A DNA stretch of 64,000 nucleotides from an uncultured Prevotellaceae bacterium (lineage in GTDB: Bacteria; Bacteroidota; Bacteroidia; Bacteroidales; Bacteroidaceae): positions 1-64,000 of the forward strand of contig CACYYG010000023.1 in the NCBI GenBank assembly GCA_902778535.1, read 5' to 3'. Positions 35,000-43,262 of this stretch are shown piece after piece (within the stretch, counting starts at the first letter, position 1; each line of letters starts with the position of its first letter). The position numbers and the translations under genes were made by a program. The notes under the pieces were generated by a model. That model had not been told where the DNA came from. It worked only from the letters and a program-made list of their open reading frames with translations, and did not search any database.

Positions 35000-35078
35000 A
35001 TCTCCTCTTCCTTACTACGCCTATCACCAGTAGGACAATCACCAGAACTCCTGCACCGATGATGACTGGAACAAGAAT
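34998..35078 (-). pseudogene. Duplicated membrane-anchor tail of the 30738-31814 gene
   Basis: On the minus strand the frame reads ILVPVIIGAGVLVIVLLVIGVV then RKRR and a stop at 34998. It is homologous to the end of the exported protein at 30738 and has no upstream part. Confidence 0.7.
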
Positions 35079-35081
35079 GGT

Positions 35082-35162
35082 CAAGGAAAATTATTGATTG
35101 CGGTGCCGCTGATTGACGCTGCAGTCAGAAAGAGAATCTATGTGCCGTTCAGGCCAAAATAA
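35082..35162 (+). pseudogene. Short C-terminal gene fragment, unknown origin
   Basis: An open frame QGKLLIAVPLIDAAVRKRIYVPFRPK ends with TAA at 35160-35162. It reads like a real protein end but has no start. It directly abuts the duplicated patch, suggesting several rearrangements here. Confidence 0.35.
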
Positions 35163-35179
35163 CGCTTTGTGATAAAACA

Positions 35180-35240
35180 GTAACCACGTGGGTTACTGCT
35201 TGTAACCACGCGGGTTACTGACAGTAACCACGTGGGTTAC
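35180..35240. repeat. Palindrome array B: three 17-bp units, 22-bp period
   Basis: Units at 35180-35196, 35202-35218 and 35224-35240 (GTAACCACGTGGGTTAC or the ACGCG variant), spacers TGCTT and TGACA. It touches the DnaA-box cluster on its right. Confidence 0.9.
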
Positions 35241-35252
35241 TAAAATTTTCTT

Positions 35253-35609
35253 TGTGGATAACTCTGTGGATAATTTGGGGAAAACTGTGGGGAAAACACA
35301 GGGGGATGTTGCGGCGGGGGAAAAATAGGGAATTATTCCTGCTTTATTCCAAACTTTTCCACACAAAAATGCAGAAAAAAAATATATAATTTGTAATTTT
35401 GCACCGAAATAGCAAATTGTGAATAAAATAACTATAGTGTTCATTTTCAGATACAAAGAATTCACACCTGCGGTGGATAACTGTGCTACCACGGGTGGAT
35501 AATTAAATAACCAAGAAAAAGGCTGATAAGTTTTCCACTTATCCACGCCATATCATCATCTTTATTTCTATTCTTTTTAAAAAGAAAAAAAATAAAATAT
35601 TATAATATC
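35253..35609. other. Candidate replication origin: DnaA-box cluster with AT-rich DNA
   Basis: TGTGGATAA at 35253-35261 and 35265-35273 are perfect DnaA boxes (reverse complement TTATCCACA). Near-matches are TTTTCCACA (35355-35363), GGTGGATAA (35472-35480 and 35494-35502), TTTTCCACT (35531-35539) and TTATCCACG (35539-35547). AT-rich stretches lie at about 35365-35440 and 35560-35608. No gene is credible across this span. Box density, AT-rich DNA and a gene-free interval fit an oriC; dnaA is not in the window. A DnaA-regulated promoter for nadA is the alternative. Confidence 0.55.
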
Positions 35610-36599
35610 ATGTTGAAAACTGAATGGAAACAGCAGGGCTTCATCGATGAGGCTGCTGCCGAGGGCCTGGACCTGAAGGCTGAAATAAGGAGACTCTGCC
35701 AGGAGAAGAATGCTATTATCCTGGCGCATTATTATACTGTGGGCGACATTCAGGATGTGGCTGACTTTGTGGGCGACTCACTGGCTCTGGCCCGCAAGGC
35801 TGCAGAGACTGATGCACAGATGATGGTGATGGCTGGTGTGCACTTTATGGCTGAGACGTGCAAGCTGCTCTCGCCTGAGAAGACAGTGCTCTGTCCTGAC
35901 CTCAATGCAGGCTGCTCGCTGGCTGACAGCTGCAAGGCTGAGGACTTGAAGAAGTTCAAGGAGGAGCATCCCGGTCACTTGGTGGTGAGCTATGTCAACA
36001 CTACGGCTGCTGTGAAGGCTTTGACCGATGTGGTAGTTACCAGTGGCAATGCCAAGCGAGTGATTGACCAGTTGCCTGAGGATGCTGACATCATCTTCGG
36101 TCCTGACTATAATCTGGGCAACTATATCAATAGTGTTACAGGCCGTCAGATGCTGCTTTGGAACGGTGGCTGCCATGTGCATGAGCGCTTCTCACTGGAG
36201 AAAATCATTGAGCTGAAGAAGGAATATCCTGAGGCTGTAGTGATGGCTCATCTGGAGTGCAAGGCTCCTGTGCTGGCTGTGGCTGATGTGAAGGGCTCCA
36301 CGGCCGACATGCTGAAGTATGCCAGAGAGAGTGAGGCAAAGCAGTTTATTGTAGCCACAGAGGCAGGCATCCTGCATGAGCTGCAGCGCACCTGTGCTGA
36401 CAAAGAGTTCATCCCTGTGCCGCCAGAAATCAGTGAGAGCGGGTTGGAGTGCTCGTGTAATGAGTGTCAGTATATGAAGCTGAATACGCTGCTGAAGATT
36501 TACAACTGCCTGAAGTATGAGTGGCCTGCTGTAGAGATTGACCCCTCACTTGCTGCCGATGCAGTGAAACCCATCGAAAAAATGCTACAATTGAGTTAA
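35610..36599 (+). CDS. nadA: Quinolinate synthase
   Basis: Condenses iminoaspartate with dihydroxyacetone phosphate to quinolinate in NAD synthesis, using a 4Fe-4S cluster. Diagnostic segments: AIILAHYYTVGDIQDVADFVGDS near the N-terminus, the first cluster Cys within CPDLNAGCSLADSC, WNGGCHVHERF, HLECKAP, ATEAGILHEL, and the last Cys in LECSCNECQYMKLN. Length 329 fits the type without an N-terminal extension. NadB and NadC are not in the window. It is the first gene right of the candidate origin; its codon use has few CpG compared with genes before 27 kb. Confidence 0.94.
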   Translation: MLKTEWKQQGFIDEAAAEGLDLKAEIRRLCQEKNAIILAHYYTVGDIQDVADFVGDSLALARKAAETDAQMMVMAGVHFMAETCKLLSPEKTVLCPDLNAGCSLADSCKAEDLKKFKEEHPGHLVVSYVNTTAAVKALTDVVVTSGNAKRVIDQLPEDADIIFGPDYNLGNYINSVTGRQMLLWNGGCHVHERFSLEKIIELKKEYPEAVVMAHLECKAPVLAVADVKGSTADMLKYARESEAKQFIVATEAGILHELQRTCADKEFIPVPPEISESGLECSCNECQYMKLNTLLKIYNCLKYEWPAVEIDPSLAADAVKPIEKMLQLS

Positions 36600-36603
36600 G
36601 ATT

Positions 36604-37857
36604 ATGATGAAAAGATTGAGATATTGTCTGGCCTGTGTGGCCAGTGTACTGGTAGCCAGTGTGATGGCCCAGAGCGAGCATTTCCATGCAAACATTCAGA
36701 ATGAGGCTGTCAGTAGGTTTATGAGTGAGGTGACTTATTCCACTATGGACGACGTCAGCCAAGTGGATGAGTATCTAAAGACTGCTGCTGCAGGTGAGCG
36801 ACTTGATGTGCCCCAGCCTGTCTACGTGCAGCTGCCTGAGCTGCTGAGAACCTACATGGGCAACAAGAACTTCAGTGTGCTTTACTGGCTTGACGGCACT
36901 ACTGATGCTGAAGTGACCGACACTGTCACAGCCAAGGTCAACAGTCAGGGTGCTCCCATCTATGATGTGCAGCCGGGGATGGAATGTCAGTACAATACCT
37001 ATTTTTACAACAACGTGATAGGCAGTGGCACAGTAACCACTGAGGGTCCTGTTCGCATGATCAACCTTGAGACTATGCGCAATGTACGTGACCTTGGAGG
37101 CTGGACCACCATTGACGGACGTACCATTAAATATGGCAAGCTCATTCGTGGCAGTGAATTGAATGGTATGCATGTGGCCAGTGCTGCAGACATTCGTCAT
37201 CTGAGGATTCTGGGTGTGGAGGCAGAGCTGGACTTGCGTGCAGACTATGAGGATGCTCATGGTGTGTCGGCCTTTGGATTTAAGAGTGCCCGACAGGCAG
37301 GCAGTGATGAGCAGGCCACCTATCTCTATACCAGTGACAGTGGCCAGCTGCCCGCTCATCTCACACAGTATATGTACTTACAGCGCTGGCGTCAGGAGTT
37401 TAATTTCATTGTTGCCAACCTTCGTGCAAGCCGTACCATCTATTTCCATTGCCGTTGGGGTGCTGACCGTACAGGCTATCTGTCACTGTTGCTTGAGGGA
37501 CTGCTGGGTGTGCCTTACGACGGACTTATCAAGGACTATGAGCTGACAAGCTTTGCTTCGCTCAACAAGAAGAAGGAAATGATTGACCCAGTGATTGAAA
37601 TCGTCCTTACTCATAAAGGTGAGACACTTCAGGAGAAATTCGAGGATTTCTGGGTGAAGCGTGTAGGAGTGAAGCAGACTGACGTTGACTATTTCATCAA
37701 CGAAATGCTGGAAGGTGAGGTAGTAGTCACCTCTGTCAGCAAGGTTCAGCAGTCACCCGTCTACACCATCACCTATGACCTGATGGGTCGCCCTGTGTCA
37801 CCTAACTATAAGGGATTGGTCATTAGAAAAGGGAGAAAATTTATAGGAGTAAAGTAG
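36604..37857 (+). CDS. Exported tyrosine-phosphatase-like protein
   Basis: A signal peptide (CLACVASVLVASVMAQ) is followed by an N-terminal beta domain and then a phosphatase domain of the Y_phosphatase3 type: MRNVRDLGGW (substrate loop), GKLIRGSEL, ELDLRADYE, and the P-loop HCRWGADRTG with Cys and Arg of CX5R. Members dephosphorylate phospho-Tyr or phosphoinositides. The end (ITYDLMGRPVSPNYKGLVIRKGRKFIGVK region) resembles a type IX sorting tail, so it is probably surface-located. It lies 4 bases after nadA and is likely co-transcribed. Confidence 0.85.
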   Translation: MMKRLRYCLACVASVLVASVMAQSEHFHANIQNEAVSRFMSEVTYSTMDDVSQVDEYLKTAAAGERLDVPQPVYVQLPELLRTYMGNKNFSVLYWLDGTTDAEVTDTVTAKVNSQGAPIYDVQPGMECQYNTYFYNNVIGSGTVTTEGPVRMINLETMRNVRDLGGWTTIDGRTIKYGKLIRGSELNGMHVASAADIRHLRILGVEAELDLRADYEDAHGVSAFGFKSARQAGSDEQATYLYTSDSGQLPAHLTQYMYLQRWRQEFNFIVANLRASRTIYFHCRWGADRTGYLSLLLEGLLGVPYDGLIKDYELTSFASLNKKKEMIDPVIEIVLTHKGETLQEKFEDFWVKRVGVKQTDVDYFINEMLEGEVVVTSVSKVQQSPVYTITYDLMGRPVSPNYKGLVIRKGRKFIGVK

Positions 37858-37918
37858 TTTCCCTCTTTCCACTTTCCTCTTTCCACTTTCCTCTTTCCTC
37901 TTTCCACTTTCCTCTCAA
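37858..37918 (+). repeat. TTTCCACTTTCCTC tandem repeat between genes
   Basis: Degenerate 7-base units (CTTTCCA, CTTTCCT) fill the whole gap between the phosphatase and the glycosyltransferase. Confidence 0.75.
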
Positions 37919-37922
37919 AAAA

Positions 37923-38870
37923 ATGCTTTCCGTTGTCATCCCCATATACAACTCCGAGTCTTTCCTTGCTGCCTGCATTGAGAGTGTGTTGCAGCAGACA
38001 TACAAGGACTTGGAGATTATTCTGGTGGATGACGGCAGTGAGGACAACAGTGGAAAGATTTGTGATGAGTATGCTGAGCGTGACCAGCGCATCACAGTCA
38101 TCCATCAGACCAATCATGGCCGCAGTGAAGCCAGAGCCTGTGGAGTGCTGAAGGCTACAGGTGAATGGGTGGCTTTTGTTGACTCCGACGACTGTCTTCC
38201 TCAGGATGCCCTGCAGAGCCTCTATGCTGTGGCTGATGATGACACCGACATTGTGCTGGGTAATGGCTATTCACTGGGCTTCCGTCCCTGTCCCAAGACC
38301 ATGCAGATGGATGAGTTCCGCCATCTGGCAGTGCGTGGTGAGGGAACCATTGGTGTGCCCTGGGGCAGTCTCTACCGAAGGCAGCTGCTCACAGTCAGAA
38401 CATCCATGCAGCAGACAAAGAGCCTGCCCTGGGTGTTTGATGTGCCAAGACATATCATCAACGGAGAGGACTATCTGTTCTGGCTGCGACTGGTTTTTCT
38501 CACAGAGAAGCCGGTGCACATAGTGGAAAAGAATGTCTATAGTAAAGGCGATGAGCACACCAGCAGCACCTTCAAATGGACAGCAGACTACTGCTATGAG
38601 CTGAATGAGCTGCGCTTTCAGTCTATCCCTGCTGAGCAGCACAGAAAATACTTGTCTGACACAGTAGCTGACCGCTTGGCCAACATGCTGAGTGTGGCCA
38701 TGTGGAGCCGTCGCAAGGAGTGGCTGCACAGCAAATATTATGAGGAACTGCTGCGTGACATGCAACTTGTGGGCCGTGAGCTGAACAGTAAGGAAAAACT
38801 GTTTCTTAGCCTTCCTTCCCTTCAGCTCAGGCGCCTCTATTCCACCATCAGCAGAAAAATAAGAAAGTGA
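37923..38870 (+). CDS. Family 2 glycosyltransferase
   Basis: A GT-A fold enzyme that adds a sugar from a nucleotide-sugar donor. MLSVVIPIYNSESFLAACIESVLQQTY, then IILVDDGSEDNSG and the DxD-type metal site FVDSDD (about 83-88) define the family. The C-terminal half (NGEDYLFWLRL and a helical end) is acceptor-specific and does not tell the product. No membrane segments. It leads two membrane-linked glycosyltransfer genes downstream, separated by a GC-rich inverted repeat, and probably helps build a surface glycan. Confidence 0.88.
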   Translation: MLSVVIPIYNSESFLAACIESVLQQTYKDLEIILVDDGSEDNSGKICDEYAERDQRITVIHQTNHGRSEARACGVLKATGEWVAFVDSDDCLPQDALQSLYAVADDDTDIVLGNGYSLGFRPCPKTMQMDEFRHLAVRGEGTIGVPWGSLYRRQLLTVRTSMQQTKSLPWVFDVPRHIINGEDYLFWLRLVFLTEKPVHIVEKNVYSKGDEHTSSTFKWTADYCYELNELRFQSIPAEQHRKYLSDTVADRLANMLSVAMWSRRKEWLHSKYYEELLRDMQLVGRELNSKEKLFLSLPSLQLRRLYSTISRKIRK

Positions 38871-38935
38871 GTCTGGCAATGAATACTAAACAACAACGCG
38901 CATCTACTCTCATCCTATCCTATAGGTATGGCGTG

Positions 38936-39050
38936 AGCCAACTCCCCTCCCTTCCAAGGGGAGGGGTAGGGGTGGGGTCTGTAATATACTGCCAGCTAAG
39001 AAGTTACTGTCCCCACCCCTGCCCCTCCCCTACAGGGGCGGGGAGTGGCT
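38936..39050. mobile_element. GC-rich inverted-repeat (MITE-like) element
   Basis: The arms 38941-38977 and 39011-39046 are nearly perfect inverted copies (core CCCCTCCC...GGGGTGGGG), each arm itself able to fold (CCCCTCCCTTCC...GGGGAGGGG). No coding capacity. It stands out in base composition from its surroundings. Confidence 0.7.
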
Positions 39051-39107
39051 GCGCATGAAAAGTTAGTAGGAGAGACTATTTAAAGTAGATTAAAATAAGG
39101 AAGTAGG

Positions 39108-41105
39108 ATGAAGCTGACCGACAGACAGAGCCTGGGTGAGGCAGTGCGTTTTGGAGTGGTGGGAGTGGCTGCCACAGGGCTTCACTATGCGCTGTACTAT
39201 GTGCTGCTGAGCTTTGTCAATCCCACTGTGGCCTTCACCATTGGCTATGCCGTCAGCTTTGTCTGCAACTATGTGCTGTCATCACGATTTACTTTCAAGG
39301 TATCCATGTCGGTGCAGCGCTTCACCAGCTTTGCACTGAGCCATCTGGTGAACTACTTTGTGGGCCTGGCACTGTTGCATTTGTTCCTGTGGATAGGCCT
39401 GTCGCCTGAATTGGCTCCTCTGCCCACCTTTGTCATTGCCGTGCCCATCAATTTCCTGATGGTGCGCTTTGCTCTGAAGAGGGTGCCACATGAGGCCGAT
39501 TCCTACATCATTTTCCTGCTGCTCACAGGCTTTGCCATGCTGCTGCTGAACCTGATGGATATGCCCACACTGAGCGATGATATGGTCTACAGGTTTGTCT
39601 GGAATGCTGATGCTGAGGATGAAGTGAAGGCCATTGGCAGTCTGAGTGATCTGTTCCACTCACAGTGGACGCATTATTTCAATGTCAACGGGCGTCTTCC
39701 TGTTCATCTGCTGGCTCAGGCCTTTCTGGCCTTCGTGCCTGCTGTGGTGCTGCAGGTCATCAACTCACTGCTGTTTCTGGCGTTGGTTCATCTGTGCACC
39801 TTGTTCATTGGCCACAGAAACCGGCTCTTTGTAGCCGCTATGGTGGTCTTCCTGCTGTTTGTGGTCATCAATGGATTCCGCACTACCATGGTGTGGAGCC
39901 TCGGAGCCTTCAACTATCTGTGGGTGCTTGTAGGTGTGCTGTCGTTGCTGCTGTGGCTGCGTCATATCAAGGAGAAGCCATTGAGCAGGCGCGACTGGCT
40001 GCTGTCACCCTTGGCCCTGTTGGCAGGATGGAGCCATGAGGCATTGTCGCTGCCTTTGTCGGTGGCCATTGTCTGCTTCCTTTTTGTCAACAGAAAGAGC
40101 CTGCGTCGTGCTGTCACTCCCTATCTGCTGTGGGTGCTTGTTGGTACAGCCTTGTGTTTCCTGTCGCCAGGCATCATCAGCCGCTCTGCTGAGGGCATCA
40201 GCCTCATGTCCAGAATGATGAGTGCAGCCATGAACTGTCTGTTCAACATCCGCGTGCTGTGGCTGCTGCTGCTGTTCCTTCTTATATGGTGGAGACGCGA
40301 CAGGCTGTTCCTTCGTCAGCACATCATGGAGAATAGCTATGGCTATGTGGCCCTGACGGCATCATTTGGCATCACACTATTGTGTGGCACATCGTTGGAA
40401 AGGGTGGCTTTCTTCACCGATTTCATGGCCATGCTGCTGCTGCTGAAGCTGCTGTGTGCAAAGTCATCGGTGGTGAGGCAGCGCAGGATGCTGACTGCTG
40501 CCTGTGTGCTGGTGCTGCTGTGCTTTGTGCCTGCATATATGGTGCGTCAGGAGAACAAGGAGATGTGGCAGGATATGGAGCAGCAGATGCAGGAGCCAGG
40601 CCGTGAGCTCATAGCTGTACAGTTGCCTCAGAAGGGAGAGAATGCTGTGGTGGATTACTTCCGCAAGCATTATGTCAATCCTTCGGCAGAGTTTGGCTTC
40701 TACAGTGTCTATATGGCTTTCGATGCTTCTGACATCAATATGCGCTGTGCTGCCAGTCTCTACCACAAGCCAAGCCTCACCTTCCTTCCTGCTGATGTGG
40801 TGAGTCGTATTGAGAACGACAGCACTGCCTTTGCCAGCTATGAAACGGATAGGAACAATGAGCTCTATGTTTGGCGCCTGTCAGGCAGTCAGCCTGTCAG
40901 TTCTGTCAGGTTCATTCTCAGCGAGGAGGATTTGTCAGCCTTGCATCTGTGGCAGCGTCTGATGGTGTACAATGGAGATGTCTATGAGCTGGACGACTTC
41001 CATTTTGAGACTGTTCAGCTGTGCGGCCATCCCTACTTAGTGTTTACACGACCCACAACCAATATTTCACGACGAATCAAAGATATAGAGATAGGCTATG
41101 AGTAA
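39108..41105 (+). CDS. GtrA-like domain fused to multispan glycosyltransfer membrane protein
   Basis: Residues 1-130 are a GtrA-like module of four membrane helices (FGVVGVAATGLHYALYYVLL, SFVCNYVLSSRFTF), which in other bacteria flips or presents undecaprenyl-linked sugar. Residues 135-480 add about ten more helices, with acidic-residue loops such as TLSDDMVYRFVWN, like the DUF6056 or GT-C transferases. The last 180 residues form a soluble domain. The fusion puts carrier handling and sugar transfer in one chain. It overlaps the downstream GtrB-like gene by 8 bases, so they act together on a lipid-linked sugar. Confidence 0.8.
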   Translation: MKLTDRQSLGEAVRFGVVGVAATGLHYALYYVLLSFVNPTVAFTIGYAVSFVCNYVLSSRFTFKVSMSVQRFTSFALSHLVNYFVGLALLHLFLWIGLSPELAPLPTFVIAVPINFLMVRFALKRVPHEADSYIIFLLLTGFAMLLLNLMDMPTLSDDMVYRFVWNADAEDEVKAIGSLSDLFHSQWTHYFNVNGRLPVHLLAQAFLAFVPAVVLQVINSLLFLALVHLCTLFIGHRNRLFVAAMVVFLLFVVINGFRTTMVWSLGAFNYLWVLVGVLSLLLWLRHIKEKPLSRRDWLLSPLALLAGWSHEALSLPLSVAIVCFLFVNRKSLRRAVTPYLLWVLVGTALCFLSPGIISRSAEGISLMSRMMSAAMNCLFNIRVLWLLLLFLLIWWRRDRLFLRQHIMENSYGYVALTASFGITLLCGTSLERVAFFTDFMAMLLLLKLLCAKSSVVRQRRMLTAACVLVLLCFVPAYMVRQENKEMWQDMEQQMQEPGRELIAVQLPQKGENAVVDYFRKHYVNPSAEFGFYSVYMAFDASDINMRCAASLYHKPSLTFLPADVVSRIENDSTAFASYETDRNNELYVWRLSGSQPVSSVRFILSEEDLSALHLWQRLMVYNGDVYELDDFHFETVQLCGHPYLVFTRPTTNISRRIKDIEIGYE

Positions 41106-42051
41106 TCAAAGGAAAATCGTCAGCATCATTGTGCCGGCATACAATGAGGAGGCATCGCTGAAGGCATTTCATGTGGCCATGAGCCAGGTGGCCGACAGCT
41201 TGTCGCAGTATGATTTTGAACTGCTGTTTATCAATGACGGCAGTACTGACAGGACACAGGACATACTGAATGAGCTGGCAGCTGCTGACAGGCGTGTGGC
41301 TTTTGTCACCCTTTCACGCAATTTTGGCAAGGAGGCAGCCATGCTGGCAGGTTTTGACCATGCTCACGGCAGCTGTGCTGTGGTGATGGATGCAGATTTG
41401 CAGCATCCGCCAAAGGTCATCACAGAGATGCTGGAGCAGTGGGAACAGGGCTTTGAGGATGTCTATGCCAGAAGGAGGACACGTGGTAAAGAAGGCTGGC
41501 TGCGTCGTCGTCTCACTATGTTATTCTATAAAATCCTGGCACGTTCATCACGCTATGAGGTGCTGCAGAATGTGGGTGATTTCCGTTTGCTTGACCGTAA
41601 ATGTATCAATGCCCTGAAAGAACTGCGTGAGACTGAGCGCTACACCAAAGGACTCTATAGCTGGATTGGTTTCCGCAAGAAAGAGATTCTCTTTGACCAG
41701 GAAGAGCGCCGTTATGGCAAGAGCCATTGGAATCTGCTGCAGCTCTCAGGCCTGGCCATTGAGGGACTTGTCAGCTTCTCTAAGGCTCCCTTGCGCATTG
41801 CCACTATCCTGGGCATGCTCACCGGCCTCGGTGCCTTCATCTATCTCATCTACACCTTTATCAAGGCTTTGGTCTATGGCGACCCTGTGGCAGGCTATCC
41901 CACGCTCATCTGTGTCATGCTTTTCCTTGGCAGCGTGCAGCTCATCTGCCTTGGAATCATTGGTGAGTATCTGGGTCGTGTCTTTACAGAAAGCAAGCAC
42001 AGGCCGAACTATTTGGTGGAGGAATATCACCCTATGACGAAGGAATCATAG
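41098..42051 (+). CDS. GtrB-like polyprenyl-phosphate glycosyltransferase
   Basis: A family 2 transferase of the DPM1/GtrB class: VSIIVPAYNEEASL, LLFINDGSTDRTQDI, VMDADLQHPP (DxD region) and RRTRGKEGWLRR, then two C-terminal membrane helices (ATILGMLTGLGAFIYLIYTF and a second ending at IGEYLGRVFTESKHRPNYLV). Such enzymes charge undecaprenyl phosphate with glucose or another sugar. Its start lies inside the GtrA-fusion gene, and the pair matches the order of O-antigen or teichoic-acid decoration cassettes. Its stop overlaps the convergent wbqC stop. Confidence 0.9.
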   Translation: MSNQRKIVSIIVPAYNEEASLKAFHVAMSQVADSLSQYDFELLFINDGSTDRTQDILNELAAADRRVAFVTLSRNFGKEAAMLAGFDHAHGSCAVVMDADLQHPPKVITEMLEQWEQGFEDVYARRRTRGKEGWLRRRLTMLFYKILARSSRYEVLQNVGDFRLLDRKCINALKELRETERYTKGLYSWIGFRKKEILFDQEERRYGKSHWNLLQLSGLAIEGLVSFSKAPLRIATILGMLTGLGAFIYLIYTFIKALVYGDPVAGYPTLICVMLFLGSVQLICLGIIGEYLGRVFTESKHRPNYLVEEYHPMTKES

Positions 42052-42669
42052 GTAGAAAATTGATTCAGGTCCCATATTCAGCAGAAGGTCAAGGATGCTG
42101 AGGTTGGACAGGAAACCGTGACGCTGGCTGAACACTTGGTAGTAGGGACAGGCCTTGAAGTCAGAGTCTGTTGGTGGCTGCTTGGGACGTATAGCATCAC
42201 GATAGTCAGCAAAGTCACCGCTTTTCATATATTCCTTTGTAGGCTCCACGTGAGGATGAATGTCAAGCAGTTCGCACATCTTCTGCCTGATGGCCTCATT
42301 ATAGTCAATTAGGCGTTCCCAGCGCTCTGTCTCAAAGAAGAAAGGCCGCAGGTCATCCTCATAATAAGGCAAGAAAGGAGAATCGCCATAGGCTGAAGTG
42401 ATGGCCTGCCAATGCTGATGCTGCCAATGGCCGTGATTGCTGAGGCGAACACATTGAACTGAAGATTGAGAATGATTTGCTGCGCTCTCTGGATGGCTGA
42501 TGGGCACTGTCAATGACTGTACACCTTGGGCAGTAGCAATGAGGCAGCGGTTGCGATAGGTTTGCTTTGTGAAGGTCTCATGCACTTCCATCAGCACATG
42601 CTCATGGCGATTGAGCTTCTGATACCATTGAACAGGGCCGAAGTAAGTGGTGGAGAGAAGGGCGGTCAT
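42046..42669 (-). CDS. WbqC-like family protein
   Basis: A 207-residue protein of the WbqC family: STTYFGPVQWYQKL near the start, then QTYRNRCLIATAQGVQSLTVPI and a W-rich core (HWQHQHWQAITSAYGDSPFLPYYEDDLRPFF). Family members occur in glycan loci and in Bacteroidota next to signal peptidase genes; their chemistry is not firmly established. It is the last gene of the dapB-lepB-lepB-wbqC unit, 9 bases after the short signal peptidase stop. Confidence 0.85.
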   Translation of the reverse strand: MTALLSTTYFGPVQWYQKLNRHEHVLMEVHETFTKQTYRNRCLIATAQGVQSLTVPISHPESAANHSQSSVQCVRLSNHGHWQHQHWQAITSAYGDSPFLPYYEDDLRPFFFETERWERLIDYNEAIRQKMCELLDIHPHVEPTKEYMKSGDFADYRDAIRPKQPPTDSDFKACPYYQVFSQRHGFLSNLSILDLLLNMGPESIFYL

Positions 42670-42678
42670 GCTGAGCTT

Positions 42679-43221
42679 TTATTGGAGAGACATCAGTGTG
42701 CGGTTATGCTGCCATCCTCGCCAGAAAGGTGCATCGGGGTTGTGACTGTAGACAATGGCAGTGACACGGCCTATGATAAGCTCTTCAGAGATGAAACCCA
42801 GCGTGTGTGAGTCAGCAATGCTGTCGGTGCCTATGCCCTGCATCCAGTAGTAGTCGCGTCCTGCACAGTTCACCAGCCCAGGCACCACCAATTGCTGACC
42901 ATTATGCTCTATGGTGTCACCTGGCAGTGCCTTACAGCGGCAGATAAGCACCTGGTCAGTGTTCTGTGGGTTTTCAAAGGCTACAATGTCTCCACGGCTC
43001 ACAGAGCTGCGTCCTATGCGTGTATAGCCTATAAGCCCATCATTACTGCCAACACGCAGTCCATAGCTCCAGCGGTTTACCAGCACACGGTCACCCTTGC
43101 AAAACAGTGGTGAAAGGGCATCACCCTCTACCGTGCAGATAGTAAACACCATAGCCCTGAACCCCAGCATGAGAATAAGGGCCAGGATCAGGGCTATGAT
43201 GAACTTCGCAGTCTTGCGCAT
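42679..43221 (-). CDS. lepB: Signal peptidase I, short form
   Basis: A single N-terminal membrane helix (FIIALILALILMLGFRAMV) is followed by a S26 peptidase domain, with CKGDRVLVNRWSYGLRV carrying the Lys-region motif, GDIVAFENP, CKALPGDTI and the C-terminal DSHTLGFISEELIIGRV. The usual Ser nucleophile segment near residue 36 reads EGDALSPLF: the Ser sits two places after the Asp where MxPT is expected, and neither Met nor Thr is present. It is shorter than its upstream paralogue. It may be active or a diverged partner. Third gene of the operon. Confidence 0.78.
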   Translation of the reverse strand: MRKTAKFIIALILALILMLGFRAMVFTICTVEGDALSPLFCKGDRVLVNRWSYGLRVGSNDGLIGYTRIGRSSVSRGDIVAFENPQNTDQVLICRCKALPGDTIEHNGQQLVVPGLVNCAGRDYYWMQGIGTDSIADSHTLGFISEELIIGRVTAIVYSHNPDAPFWRGWQHNRTLMSLQ

Positions 43222-43262
43222 TGGCGGTTATGCTTGTTGCGACTCAGTCGCAACATACTCAA

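Noticed and set aside
35180-35240. Calling the palindromes canonical parS sites
   Set aside because: The arms are GTAA/TTAC, not TGTT/AACA, and several centres are ACGCG; only a core resemblance is claimed.
35193-35546. 117-residue minus-strand frame across the DnaA-box cluster
   Set aside because: It runs through palindrome array B and DnaA boxes, has no domain and odd composition; treated as chance.
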